The position numbers and the translations under genes are program-made. The notes beneath the pieces are model-generated. The model worked only from the letters and a program-made list of their open reading frames with translations. It was not told where the DNA came from and did no database searches. Positions 25,821 to 37,537 of a stretch of DNA of 64,000 nucleotides are shown one piece after another. The DNA comes from Lucifuga dentata (Eukaryota > Chordata > Actinopteri > Ophidiiformes > Bythitidae): NCBI GenBank assembly GCA_014773175.1, contig VXCM01000265.1, positions 37,501-101,500 of the forward strand, in the 5' to 3' direction. The stretch's first letter is position 1. Every line of letters begins with the position of its first letter.

Positions 25821-27760
25821 AGGGAGGGAGGGAGAGGGGGCTGACATTGAGGGGAGGCTAGGGACTCAAGGAGATTTTTGTAGCTTAAAGCAATTGTTGG
25901 AAGAAACAAGCCTTCTGTTTGGTTTTCTCTTGACACCATTTCTGCTTTTTGTGCTTGCAAAAGACGTGTATAAAAATGTCTTTTGATATCTTTTCTCTTT
26001 GGGTCTGTATCAAAATATTTCTTTTGTGTCTGTGCATGGAACTTTTCACGTTTTGTCTCCATAAAGTGGTGCTGCTTTCTGATCATGTTGGAGATCAGAG
26101 GAGACGCGACTTGTGAACTTATTTGAATCAACATTGAATGCTGGCGTGACATGTTTATTTCTTCAGTAGTTGGGATTTTTTTTTTTTTATCTTTTGTGTC
26201 TCATGCTTCTGAAGTTAGGGGTTGCAAACAAAAGGCTTTGAGAAATGAACAGTGAAAAATAATAAATAAGCGGCATCAGCCTGCAGCATCTAACAGCATA
26301 TGTGAAATGAGACATAATTCACTAACACTCGAATCATACAGGACTTTTTTTTAAATAATCCATAGATTGATGTACTAAGGCACAACACATGACATTTTGT
26401 ATGTTTTATATAACTAGAAAACTTGCTGTATAAGTTAAAATCTTGTTAATGCAGTTTTTGCCTGGAACAATCACAGCTGGCATCACACAATGCACAAGAG
26501 TAGGATAGCAATTCAAATTTAAGTGTTTTCAATATATTTCTGACCTTAATAATTCTGGCCTGGAGGAGCAGAGGAAAGATTATGATGTGTTTTAAATTGC
26601 CGTTGTGTGCATGAAACATATTAATTCTGTTTTCTTAGGTAATGGCAGGGGGAAGAGCATTTGATGTTACGGCGCCTGCACTTGTGGGTAATTCAGCAGT
26701 CTTTGCTCAGCAGGAAGAGCGCCGAGCGTGTGTTGAATGATTTACCAGTTCTACTCCAATGAAGGTGCACCGAGTAAATGTATCATATGATCGCTGATCA
26801 CAAGAGCAACTGTTGTGATGTTTCGCTTGGGGCACGAGGCGCACGGAGCAGCAACAGTAAGTGCCACTGTTTGGTGTACGGGTGAAGAGTCAGACAGGCG
26901 AAGGTTGAGCGCTATTGGATGGGAATCATAGAAACGACAAGATGGAAATAAGGGTGTGATTGCTTTTAGGTTAAAACTGAAGAAGCCATTCAACCTTGAA
27001 GTTATAGAATTAGCTTGAGGTTATTTCTGATTTAGGCTGAGTAAACACTCGCAGTATACACAAGTGAATATGGGTGTTTGTTCTGTTGATGTAATTTTTT
27101 GAATTAATTTTTCTGATTTGGGGCCTTAATTATTGTAGCTTCTATCAATCTAAAAGCTTAAAAGTTCCCTCAACTTAATACTCTAATATTTTATTTTTAG
27201 TAAAAGCATAATTTTACACCATGAATCATGGTTTTTATGTCAACATGCATGAATTTTCCAACATTTCCAGATTTTTCTCCTACTGCTCGTCTGCCATTTT
27301 CTGAGAACAATGGAATGAAAGGTTGGTCAGGATTCTCTTTTGGTTAATATTGATAAGGTGATGTTTGACTGTTGATTTCTGTGATTTATTACTTACATAA
27401 CTTATTTGTGGATATAGATTTTAAAGATACTGCAGGCTGCTTTCAGTAGTTTGCTATCTTTATAGTTGAAGTTGCGCTAGCTAATGTTAGCAAACTTACT
27501 TTGAACTGTATAATGTCAGGGCATTTTCCCCCCATGTGCTTTATGAAAAATATATTTTTGTACAACTTCATGTGTATTATAAATACTTTAAAGTTGTAGT
27601 AACAGTCTGGCAAATGTTTCACGCGGCTTGTTAGCTAGCTGAGTCTGCAGTACCAGCAGACTCTGTTAGCTAATCACTGACCAAAGCAAAAGTATTTTCC
27701 TGCTTTCAACATTAAATAATACTGCATTTTCTTCCTCAGTAATTATTTTGTGGATGATAA
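25819..27760. other. Non-coding stretch
   Basis: No gene is seen. The area at 27470-27680 is rich in GCTAGCTAA/GTTAGC words, similar to the inside of the 7703-8710 repeat, but no ends were found. Confidence 0.45.
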
Positions 27761-28229
27761 AAGACATACTGGTGATTTTGTATGTTTGAGCCCAATAAAT
27801 GCAACCTGTATACATGCTACATTATGTACTACTGGAGTGGTAAATATTAGAATTGTTTTTCCTGCCTACCAAACTACCACTGGTTTTAGCCCCTTCCAAT
27901 ATGCTCTATAAATAAACTTTTGCAGACTTAAAACCATAAGTAATCTAGAAATTTTTTGCCAAAGTAACTTTATTTGACTGGTCCAACATGGACAGTCAAA
28001 GAACAAAACATATGTCTGTCCCTTCAACATTCTGATGTACATGTTAGCAGGCAAACATTGAATTTTAAGGTGGCCGTATCACCTGAACATTTGATTTTGA
28101 AAGATTAGACGAATCAAAATAACAGGAAAACTAAAATCCAGTTTCATTTTTTAGAAAATGGTTGTCAATTACATAACATATATGTAACATTTATTGGGCT
28201 TAAACATGCAAAATCACCGGTATGACCCT
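27761..28229 (-). repeat. TTAA-flanked element, family 1, copy C
   Basis: The left flank ATAA (decayed TTAA) at 27757 and TTAA at 28230-28233 bound the copy. The left end AAGACATACTGGTGATTTTG and the right end ATGCAAAATCACCGGTATGACCC are inverted copies of each other. The interior shares ACTGGAGTGGTAAA and GTAATC-CCAAAGTAACTTTATTTGACTGG-like text with copy E in the same direction, which makes C and E opposite to A and B. Confidence 0.78.
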
Positions 28230-30399
28230 TTAAGGTATGCATGACGGACTCTTCTCAGTACCATAATTCTGGAGCAGAACAAACGTCGCAAAAAACAATA
28301 AAAGCTAAAGTTCCAAAGGCCAAAATTCACTCACAATGATTAAATGAGTTTTTACAAAAAAAAAAAAAAAAAAAANAAAAAAAAAAAAAAAAAAAAGAAA
28401 AAAAAGGGAAGATGTGGACATTTGTGACAAAAAGAATTTTTGTCAGAGTTTTGCCTTATTTAACTGGTGTGAGAAGAAATATTTTCATCTTTAACTGAAG
28501 CTACACACACACACACACACACGAAGGCACAACAACTCAGCAGCGTGACATATCATGAGGCTTTCTGTTCCGATTAGGGGCTGTAGCTAACGTCAGGGCT
28601 GTTTTCTGGAGTGTAGGATGTTTAATAATTGAAGACTCTTGGAGCGGGCCTGTCACACCGGCTTGTCTAGAATTTCCTATGCAATTAGACGCCGAGAGAC
28701 ATTTGAAGAGGAACCACAAAAAAGAGGCACAAAAAGTGACATGTGAACTTAAAGGAAATTAGCTCTTCACACGAGTGAAATGTGAAGGTTACTTAGCAAT
28801 GCTTAACTCAGCTGCAGCTGTGAAGTGTGTGTTTGACTCAGCCCTGCGACGAAGACTGCGATTTTCTTCCCTTTGAGCCCGCTTCAGTCAGTAAGATCAC
28901 ATGGGGAACGAAAACTAATTTTGACTCAAGGCGTACGGAAAGAAAAAAGAAGAAAAAGTGAGATGTGTTGAAATAATGAGATCTCTTGATGTTTTCTGGG
29001 AAGATATGGGATGATGCACACTCACATGTTCACCCAAACACACACACACACACGGAACATTTAACCACAACTTTAAAACACAAATTTGCATGTGTGGATA
29101 AGTACACACACACATTATTGGAATGCAGAAAACACTCATGCACATGTACTTACATGCTCACTTAAATACATTAGGACACACACACACACACATGCACGTG
29201 CACACAAATAGCACAATCACAATCTGAATTATTGTATTTTAGGGAATTTGAACTGAACTCATATTAAAATTATCAAATCGTCATTGATATGAATATTACG
29301 TTATATTAATTGGGCTTTTCTGTTGCACATTTTTACATACACAACTACACATACAGAATTCGAGAGTGCATATGCTGTGATTTTAATTTTTGAACCCATA
29401 ACTGAATATATTTCAAATCTAAATAACAGTAAAAACCAACAGCAGAAAGATATATAATCATAATTAAATCTAAAACAACTACACTCCTCTTTATTACCAT
29501 TTGAAAATGTATTACGACAGCCTGTAAACACAGAGATGATGAATATGTTCTCTATCCGTCTCCATCTCCCTTCGCCTCCATTCCTGACAACCTTTCCTAA
29601 GAAATTTCTCCTCTTCGCGTCTCCAAGTTCCACGCCACAATGATAACACTGTCATCCTCCACACCTATCGTAAGTCACAGGCAAACGACCCACATCCTCC
29701 GCCTGTAGACAGAACCCTCTGCGGGCCTGTAAGCTGTATCATTACACCATGTCATCTTTATGGCACGGAGCTAAGCCCGGCTCTCTAATTACACTCTGCC
29801 TACTCCATTTACCCGGACAGGGACAGAGCAGCAGGCAAACAATGCATTAAAAATGGAGCGCTTCCTCCTGCTCTATGGATGCCCGTGTTGTTCTGCCGGT
29901 GGCCGCCGTTGTCCCCTGGTTGTTGTTGTTGTCGCTGTTTTTCTAAAAGCTGTGGAAGAGAGATATCAGAGGGCCCAAGCCACTGCGCCTTCCTCTCCCA
30001 CCCCTCCTCGTCTTCCCCACCTCCTCTCTTCACCCCTTCCCTTGGAAGGACTTATGAAGGTGAGTGGCTGTGTGACAGGCCAAGAATAAAAGAGACAAAC
30101 CAGGGATAAAAATTAAATAAAAAGTAGCTGTCTTAAACAGTAATTGCACTCCTTTGCTGAGCATGCTTTCAGATATATAAACCTGATTTACTGTCGGCGT
30201 TGCTGCCACAAATCAGAGGGCCCTCTGAGAAACATTTGTGCTATGAAATTGTTTAATCTCATCAAGTTCTGCTTTCACAGCAGGCCATAAATCACATAGT
30301 CTTTGTTATCATAGACCTCCATGAGCGCCTCTGAGGCAGGCAATGGATCGTGGGTATATATAATCTTGACTGCGCAAACAGCAGGGTCTGAGCAGCCTG
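28230..30399. other. Non-coding stretch with A-tract and CA repeats
   Basis: No gene is seen. An A-tract with an N at 28376 spans 28356-28396. Short (CA)n runs lie at 28505-28522, 29037-29053 and 29176-29192. The GC-richer frames on both strands at 29809-30109 overlap each other and have no recognisable domain. Confidence 0.5.
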
Positions 30400-30640
30400 A
30401 AATACTTTCATATTAGCTGCGGTGCAGCTGGCGGAACACAAGCGCCCTGATGGATATCTCATTTCCTGCGCTCTGCATCTATTTTGAGGAAATTATTACT
30501 GCATAAATTTCTTGTCAACAGAAACGGCCAATTAATTAAGTTAAAAATGCACTCGTGATCACATCTACACACACCAAACAGGAGAGCAGGGGCAATTTTC
30601 CACTAAGTGAATTTACCACAGGGTCACAGTAATGAATGAT
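30400..30640. other. Candidate conserved non-coding element
   Basis: This is unique sequence with a CAGCTG E-box near 30426, a GGAAATTATTACTGC block near 30489, AACGGCCAATTAATTAAG at 30523-30540 and TGAATGATTTT near 30634. No frame or repeat explains it. Composition is the only evidence. Confidence 0.22.
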
Positions 30641-31650
30641 TTTAAAGTTTGTCATAAAGTCCCAGACAGGCCAATATCTACACAGGAGCGGCGGCGCAGA
30701 CTAACCCATGACATATTTGCATAAAGTATATTTATGTGACAATGCTCGGGGACGACAGCAGGGGCGAGGAAATAAAGTTTACAACTACCAAACAAAATGT
30801 CCGCCAACCTCTGGCTCTTCAGTATTTCATCAAAGACGTGCACGGAGGATTGGAAAGAGATCACAGAAGCACCTTTGCCATTTAAAATACCAAATATACA
30901 CATTTAACAGAGCTCGCAATCTGAATGAATTATTCATAATGTATGAGGGGACGGGTGTTTGCGTGTGCGTGTAAGTGTGTGTGGGGGGTTGTTTATTCAG
31001 CTTGGGCCGTTTATCAGACAGTGCGGATCCCACGGCAGGGATGAGCTCGGAGATTTATCTGTGTTTGGGCTCCAAAGCAGATAAATCAAGGGGTGTAATC
31101 ACGCTCTGAGTGGCCCAGCTGTGACCTCGTACTGAACTAATGACACTGGGATATCTAAGCTCCTTTTCCTGTTCCTGGGTTAGGCCCTTAGGTTAGTCCC
31201 CTGTCAGGCACCAACCTAAAGAAAGACAAACCAAAGGGAAACTTAAGACCGTCAAGTCCTTTTGTCCTGTTTACGCAACGCCACCACACGAAAACTAAAA
31301 ATAACCGCCACAGCACGGCCACACCAGATGGCTACTGTATAACAACTCTAACAATACCAATGAGTATCAATCGCAGGTATGCACACGGTGAGTTCACAGG
31401 CTGCTATTCACTACAGTCCATGTATAAGATACTGCTGCTTGGCTGAGGATGTCGCCGTTCCCTCCCAGAGTTCTGCTGGACTCAGCCTGCTCTGATTTAT
31501 CATGTCTTCTGCTAGCAGGCTGTCCGCTGATTAAGCCAGTGGAACTTTGTTTCACTCTCCTCTCTCTTTAATCTGTCTCTCAGCGAGATAAATTAGCCAG
31601 TGCCGTGCCAGCTCCTGCTCTCTTTACCTCCCTCCCTCCCTCCTTCCCTT

Positions 31651-31811
31651 CCTCTCTCTCTCTCTCTCTCTCTCTCTGCTTTTCCCTCTGTTTATCTTTT
31701 CTGTCTGTCACACATTGAGAAGAGAGCAGACACATCTGCTCCTACGCTACTGCAGGAGATAGGCTGGGCTACATCCCTGGTCAGATTTAGCTGAGAGTGT
31801 CTGTGTGTGTG

Positions 31812-31868
<57 letters not shown>
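31651..31868. repeat. Facing (CT)n and (GA)n microsatellites
   Basis: (CT)13 at 31651-31677 follows a (CCCT)n stretch and is met 137 bp later by (GA)27 at 31815-31868. The two are complementary and could pair as a large hairpin. The Ser/Leu frames at 31600-31794 (+) and 31692-31928 (-) are translations of them. Confidence 0.9.
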
Positions 31869-31871
<3 letters not shown>

Positions 31872-31949
31872 GGGAATGAGTGTGTTTTTCCTCTCTCTTT
31901 CTCTCCTTGACAACATTCTGTCAAACAATCTCCCTCTCCTTGGCTGAGC

Positions 31950-32330
31950 TTATGCTCTTTGTTGTTAGCTAATAAATCAGGGAGTATTTATGATCTGCAA
32001 TCCCTATTCTTAGTCTTTTAATGACGACACGTTTGTGGGTGAAATAAAGCTGGGTTTTATTCGCTAGGCTGCGGGCCAAAGTGAGGCCTGGGTGTCTCTG
32101 CATGAGAATGTTTTCTCTTCTCTACTCTTGCTGGGGTGGTAATCACGCTTATTGTCAGGCAGCGCTAAGTTAGTGTGCGTCATTGGGGAGAGCAGGAAGC
32201 ACCGGGCATAATTCTGTCCATCACTTTAATTTATTGTATCGGTAGCTTTGTAATCTCTGCCTCATAAATTACCGGAGCTGACAAACAAGAATTTGGTTTT
32301 GAAAGCACTGTTCATCATGATGTTGGCCTG
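31950..32330. other. Candidate conserved non-coding element
   Basis: Unique sequence, neither coding nor repeat-like. It contains GCTAATAAATCAGGGAG, CTTTTAATGACGACACG, GGTAATCACGCTTATTGTCAGG, CACTTTAATTTATTG and GCCTCATAAATTACCGGAG. It resembles regulatory DNA by composition only. Confidence 0.22.
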
Positions 32331-32852
32331 GACCTGGACCTCATTTCTCTCCTCTCATATTTAGTAATGAAAAAATTAAAATCTCCCAGGATGCTATGCT
32401 TTTGACCAAATGAATACAGACATAATCTTTTGTCTGGCTATTATTTACATGGAAGACTAGAAACATGTAGTGGAATCAGAAAAAAATAAAGGATGAAAGA
32501 TAGAGAGAGAAGAGGCGGCTCGAGGACACGACCTTGTTCAGAGGTTTTATTCCAGGTGAAATATAAGGCCTAATACAAGGGCGCTGCTGCAGCATCTGCT
32601 TTGCAGATAGTGCAGTTGACTCCTCTTCCATGCCAGTGAATATAAATCAGGAAAGGCATCTCAATGCTAGGCCTGACTTCTAGAGGCCAACAAATCTTTA
32701 ACACCAGATTAAGGCCCCAGTAGAGTCATCCATCTTTGGGTGATGGAGAAAAATATCTGAGCACGGTATGAGCAACGAGTTTTCACTGAGCTGGTACAAA
32801 ATACTGCGTATAATATTCTAACAAAACATTATTCACGTACAATGGTATTTAA

Positions 32853-32915
32853 AGGACCATATCGGTGATTTTGCATGTTTGATCCCAATAAATACCATCC
32901 GTATACAGGTTAGGA
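32853..32915. repeat. TTAA-flanked element, family 1, copy D (fragment)
   Basis: TTAA at 32849-32852 is followed by AGGACCATATCGGTGATTTTGC and GATCCCAATAAATACCATCCG, the family terminus. Similarity stops after about 60 bp. TTTAAAGGTACAGTCTGTGACC, near 32947, looks like the edge of another fish repeat. Confidence 0.7.
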
Positions 32916-33114
32916 TAAAACAATGAAATGAAGGACCACATAGCATTTAAAGGTACAGTCTGTGACCCAAATGTAAACAATTTCTGCAATTTCAGCAAAA
33001 ATCAAAACACGCTAACAATGGATAACTTCATCTAAGTATTAATGGCTTTTGATGCTGGTTTGCTTACATCAGTAATGTTTCTAAACACAACAGGAAACAG
33101 GACTATTTTATGAC

Positions 33115-33315
33115 TTTCAATTCAATTCAATTCAAAAATACTTTATTAGTCCCTCAAGAGGATTAAAAGCATGTAGGTTGGCAACCAACAACATGAATTG
33201 ACAGACTTTATACAGAACACCAAATACGGCAGAAGACAAAAACCTGCAAGTGCATTGTGTGGGTAACAGCATTTAAAAGCCTAATAAATACAGATACAAA
33301 AGTTAAAATGCTATC

Positions 33316-33352
<37 letters not shown>

Positions 33353-33363
33353 TATATATATAT

Positions 33364-33394
<31 letters not shown>

Positions 33395-33431
33395 TNTAAT
33401 AATAATAATAATAATAAATATATATATATAT

Positions 33432-33466
<35 letters not shown>

Positions 33467-33690
33467 TAGATATAGATATAGATATAGATATACATATAAT
33501 AGTGATAATACTAATGTCGATTGCTAATTGGTACCAAGAACTTTCCTCTTCTACCTTTGGCGTTTACCAGTCTTATAGCCTCTGGGACAAAACCAAACTT
33601 TCTTCTGTTTGTTTTACATGAAGGATTCCTAAAACGTGTTCCAGAGGGCATCAATGTCCATAATTTCCATTATGAAGTCAAACTCTTCAC
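33115..33690. repeat. Fish retroelement-like repeat (CTTTATTAGTCCC type)
   Basis: It opens with tandem CAATT units (33119-33134), then ACTTTATTAGTCCCTCAAGAGG. After the microsatellite interruption it continues with AGTCTTATAGCCTCTGGGAC and AACGTGTTCCAGAGGGCATC. These words recur in a common dispersed fish repeat. The 68-codon frame at 33521-33727 lies inside it and is not a gene. Orientation and class are uncertain. Confidence 0.45.
33316..33491. repeat. Compound (AAT)n-(TA)n-(GATA)n microsatellite with a gap
   Basis: (AAT)n, (TA)n and (GATA)n follow in order, then an N at 33396, then the same order again. The roughly 66 bases on each side of the N are the same. The second half is probably a duplicated contig end, and the true array may be half as long. 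Confidence 0.85.
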
Positions 33691-33699
33691 TTATGTATA

Positions 33700-34439
33700 T
33701 GAATTTAGTTTGAATTCAAATGATTAAAAATGTATAATAAGACTTAAAATGCTGATACATCTGCTAGTAACAGGACAAATGAATCATAAGATATGTTTTT
33801 TAAGGTATTTTCCTTTAATTGTTTTAAATATAAAATGTGACTGCTATGCATGGAGAACAAAGGAAGTGGACCAAAGCAAAGCTGCCAATTACCCTATAAA
33901 ACATGCAGATCTTCCAAAGCACGGACCTCCTTTGTGGGTTTAACCTACCAAAGGCGACGGGCGGTTTACAAGATGCTCGCTCAGTGGATACGATTGTGCT
34001 TAACATAAAAGAGAACACAGACTGTGAAGACCTAACAATGAACCATATCTCCCCGTAGCCTTTTCAATGCGCTGCATTTACATATCAAGCCACTAGCCTG
34101 ATATATAAGCACATTCCATCAGATGTCGCCATCGCAGCCAATGAGAGCCATTTCATTCCCCCATAGCTCATATTAGACAACGGGGAGAGGCCTGAAAGAG
34201 ACATCGCATGTCATCACCAAGAGAGATAATTGTTATACATCCTTGATCACAGACACCCTCTCACATCATCTTGCTCTCTTTTTCATTCATTCTTTGTCTC
34301 GTAGTCTCTCACAGATATGCTCGCACACTCATGCACAAGTAAAAATTCCAGAACACTTCAGTGCGATAGCTCCTCTTCTCTTTCAGGGTTTCATCTCAAT
34401 AGCTTTTTTATCTGAGCACTTCAATTTGCAAGCCTAGCT
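33700..34439. other. Non-coding stretch
   Basis: No gene is seen. The overlapping frames at 33749-33943 (+) and 33824-34018 (-) contradict each other and match nothing I know. Confidence 0.5.
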
Positions 34440-34740
34440 GGAAGGCAGCTCCTCCTGATATGTTAATTGCAGGGTACTTAAGCGCTAAAAGATTAACATA
34501 AAACCCTTTGGAAACAAGCTAATAGTTTATGATAATTCGTGCATGGCCTTTGTCTGTCTATCATTACGTTGCCTCTAGCAGTAATTTTATCAGGGGGCTG
34601 TAAAATATCATTTAAACAAGTTCACTTTCAGATAATTAATAGTAGAAACTGTATTATTCAATTGAGTCACAATGGTGCCATTAACAATATGGCAACTAAG
34701 CTATAATTAAAGTCTTTTATTTTATTAACCTATTCATAAT
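34440..34740. other. Candidate conserved non-coding element, ATTA-dense
   Basis: Within 300 bp there are GTTAATTGC, GATTAACAT, GATAATTCG, ATCATTACG, AGTAATTTTATC, AGATAATTAATAG, CCATTAACAAT and CTATAATTAAAG. It is unique, non-repetitive and without coding potential. The density of homeodomain-type cores is among the highest in the window. Confidence 0.28.
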
Positions 34741-35228
34741 GTTGTGCAAATGATGACACAGAGAGAGGCGTTTTTTTTTTTCCCCTGGCTGAAGCACCAT
34801 CGTCAGGGCAATTACAACAAGCCAGGGTTGATCAGTTAGCCTAGCTGATTGAAGATTTTCAATTAGCAGGTGGGTGCATGGCTAGTGCGCCTCACCCACA
34901 AATGACACAAGAGAAAGAGACTTGCACATTCAGCAGATTGTGAACAGATCAGAACTTGTGCCATTTGTTTGCCAAGAACAAGCGATTTCAATTGAGACAA
35001 AGTCAAGACAAAGACAAAATTCTGGATTTAAACCTGTGCTGGGTGAAGGGGAAAGATCACCTGGGAATGAATGATCCCACCTGGTAACACCTAGTACTCC
35101 AGAAACCTGCCATGCTGTATGGGCCAATCAGGGTGAATGCTGAGTGCATACCTCTGCCAAGGCCGAACAAGCCAGGACAAAATGTGTCTCATTCTAATAA
35201 TATGCTGGCAAAAGAAAGAGAGCTGACT

Positions 35229-35430
35229 ATAATAATAATAATAATAATAATAGGACTTAATTGACAGTTTTGAATATTTATCCAGATTAGGATCAAATTG
35301 CTGCCATTGATAGTCTATCATCGGATGAAAATTGCTAATTAAAAAATAAATAAATAAATAAATAAGATTGGTGTATTGCTTTTTTAAGAAATTGACACAA
35401 AAAAAAAAAAAAAAAACNAAAAAAAAAAAA
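35229..35430. repeat. (ATA)n, (AAAT)n and gapped A-tract
   Basis: (ATA)8 lies at 35229-35252, (AAAT)n at 35342-35365 and an A-tract with an N (35418) at 35399-35430. The A-tract abuts the fish repeat that begins at about 35440. Confidence 0.85.
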
Positions 35431-35439
35431 CATCAAAAA

Positions 35440-35631
35440 TCTTGCCATTTTGAAAATTCCTGAATCCAACCCCAGATCCAGATCAGCACCAAAATTTAAT
35501 GGGTTCTTCCCTGGACCATCACTTCATACCTCCACAAACTTTCCTCAAAATCAATTAATTGCTAAAAATCCAACCAACCAACCAACAGATGCAGAAGAAA
35601 TCAGAACCTGCTTGGTGGAGGTAAAAATTTA
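35440..35631 (-). repeat. Fish dispersed repeat (ACCTCCACCAAG type), copy 2
   Basis: On the minus strand it begins TTACCTCCACCAAGCAGGTT and includes TCTGTTGGTTGG and CATTAAATTTTGGTGCTGAT, matching the plan of 3499-3690 in opposite orientation. It lies next to an A-tract at its far end. The 60-codon frame over it is chance. Confidence 0.55.
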
Positions 35632-35639
35632 AAGTACCA

Positions 35640-37057
35640 CCACAATGTTGCAAGTGCGACACAGCCCATTACCTTAAAGGCTGAGTATTTAAAAAGGTGA
35701 CAGGTATTCAAAGTAGTGACCCTGACACGGCTCACATCCATCTCTGTCTGAAAATTTAAACATTAGTGTGTCTGGGTGTGTGTGTAAAAGCGTGTGTAAG
35801 CATGTGTGTATAATGCTAATGTGTGTAGAGACACACTAGCCCTCTCACTCACTCTCTCTCACACACATACATGCACACGCGCACACTTTCTCTTTCAGAC
35901 ACAGCATCCCTCTCATGAATAATACAAAAACTCCTTTCACCAAACAGCTCAAATAGCTATTCATTTATCTGCATACCTGGAGCCTCGCAAAATGATTGGC
36001 CCGGCATTACCACTGGAAAAAAAGAGAGAAATGTTCCCCAAACAATTTACTTCAAAATGAGACAGGAATGATTCTGTTCTTTTCAGTGACAGAAACAGGC
36101 CCCTGTGCATAATGATGTTAGCGTAATGGGGTGACAGATAGACTGGGAGACCATGACATTAGCATGAGAAACGCACCAGTGAGCAGCCGCTCAGCTGTGG
36201 TCTCAGAGGGCCCTCAGACATACACTCTGAACATCGTTTGTCTCACAGCTCTACGAGCCTGACAAATGAAGACACGCCACGTTTTATGCCAAGCAATATA
36301 CCATTCCACTTTAACAAACACATGACTTAATGACAGAGGGGAAACCCGTCTGCATTATACAAACCCACTATCTCATGTCTTATTAGTGAGGAACAACCTC
36401 ATTCGAGGAGCAGGGATGGCCTCCGCCTTATTGAAATGTGATGACAATACTTGCAATTAAAAAACACAGAGGTCACACTAAATTAAATAACAAGGAAAAA
36501 TCGACTGGAGAGTGAAGCGAAACCAGCTTTATCCAGAAAAGATTTGACTTAAAGTAAAGGCTATTTCAAGACCCCATAAACTGAAGGCAGGCGTGACAGT
36601 CAGGCACTAAAGACCACTGCAGGTCTTTATATCTTTATCAGTGTGACCAATCCACAATCTCACCTTACTCATTAGAAATAAATTACAAGCACAGACTTGT
36701 CTGGATGGTAAACTCAGTCGAAAAGGAAAGATATCACATACAGGAGTGGTATCTTGATGCCCAATTCCACTTTTTTTTTTTTTNTTGCCTAGATGCAATT
36801 TTTTTTTTTTTTTGACAAGATCTTTACATCTTCTTTTTGAAGTAGCCCATGTCAGATACCTTGCAGCTTTGTGGCATGGGCTGCTACAAATGCTGTTATG
36901 GTTCACGATTGTTCTTAAGGGTCATTAATTGTCAACGTCACTCATACACTATGAAATTAGAAGAATATCGCATTTTATGACCTGCAACTCAAAATGGCAA
37001 GGGGAAATTTTCATTCTGTGGGTTTAGATGACAGTCAAATGGTAGATATCTGATAAA
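35640..37057. other. Non-coding stretch with CA/GT words and T-tracts
   Basis: No gene is seen. Short GT- and CA-rich patches occur at 35770-35885. Two T-tracts at 36771-36783 and 36800-36813 flank an N at 36784. Confidence 0.5.
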
Positions 37058-37537
37058 TACTGTATATACTCGAGTATAAGTGGAGTTTTTTTTTTTTTTT
37101 TTTTTAACCAAATTTTATAATGCAAATTGAGGGGTCGGCTTATACACGAGTAACTCAAATCAGATCCCAGAGAACAAAATTTCCAGGGGTGGAAATACTA
37201 CCCATTACCACTACCCATGGGAAATAGTTTAAATCATACCTTAGAATGATGTATATCCTGACTAAACATCTTATTCAGCAGATTTTGTGGCAGCCAGTTA
37301 GCCATGATCTGTCAGTTATGGTTGATCAGCTGCTGAAATAAATATCATGTTTACTGGTACATGGAGTATTTTCGGACAATCAGAGGAATACTATGACAAT
37401 ACCCAGAAAAACGGAATTTGCTAAACAAATAAATTGATGGAACAACATCAGGGGGTCGGCTTATATGCAAGTTTCTTTAAAAATCTAAATTTGCAGGTCA
37501 AAATCGGAGATCGGCTTATAGTTGAGTATATATGGTA
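37058..37537. repeat. TA-flanked MITE with TATACTCGAGTATAAG termini
   Basis: The left end TACTGTATATACTCGAGTAT matches, inverted, the right end GTTGAGTATATATGGTA. GGGGTCGGCTTATA occurs inside both halves (37133 and 37454). A 20-base T-tract sits at 37086-37105. The length is about 480 bp with no transposase frame. The TA at each edge and palindromic TATACTCGAGTATA ends recall mariner-type MITEs. This assignment is tentative. Confidence 0.6.

Noticed and set aside
25703..26152. 149-codon minus-strand frame
   Set aside because: Passes through the (GA)n array at 25777-25818. The rest has no recognisable domain.
33208..33495. Tyr/Ile-rich minus-strand frame resembling a membrane peptide
   Set aside because: Translation of the (AAT)n/(TA)n/(GATA)n array.
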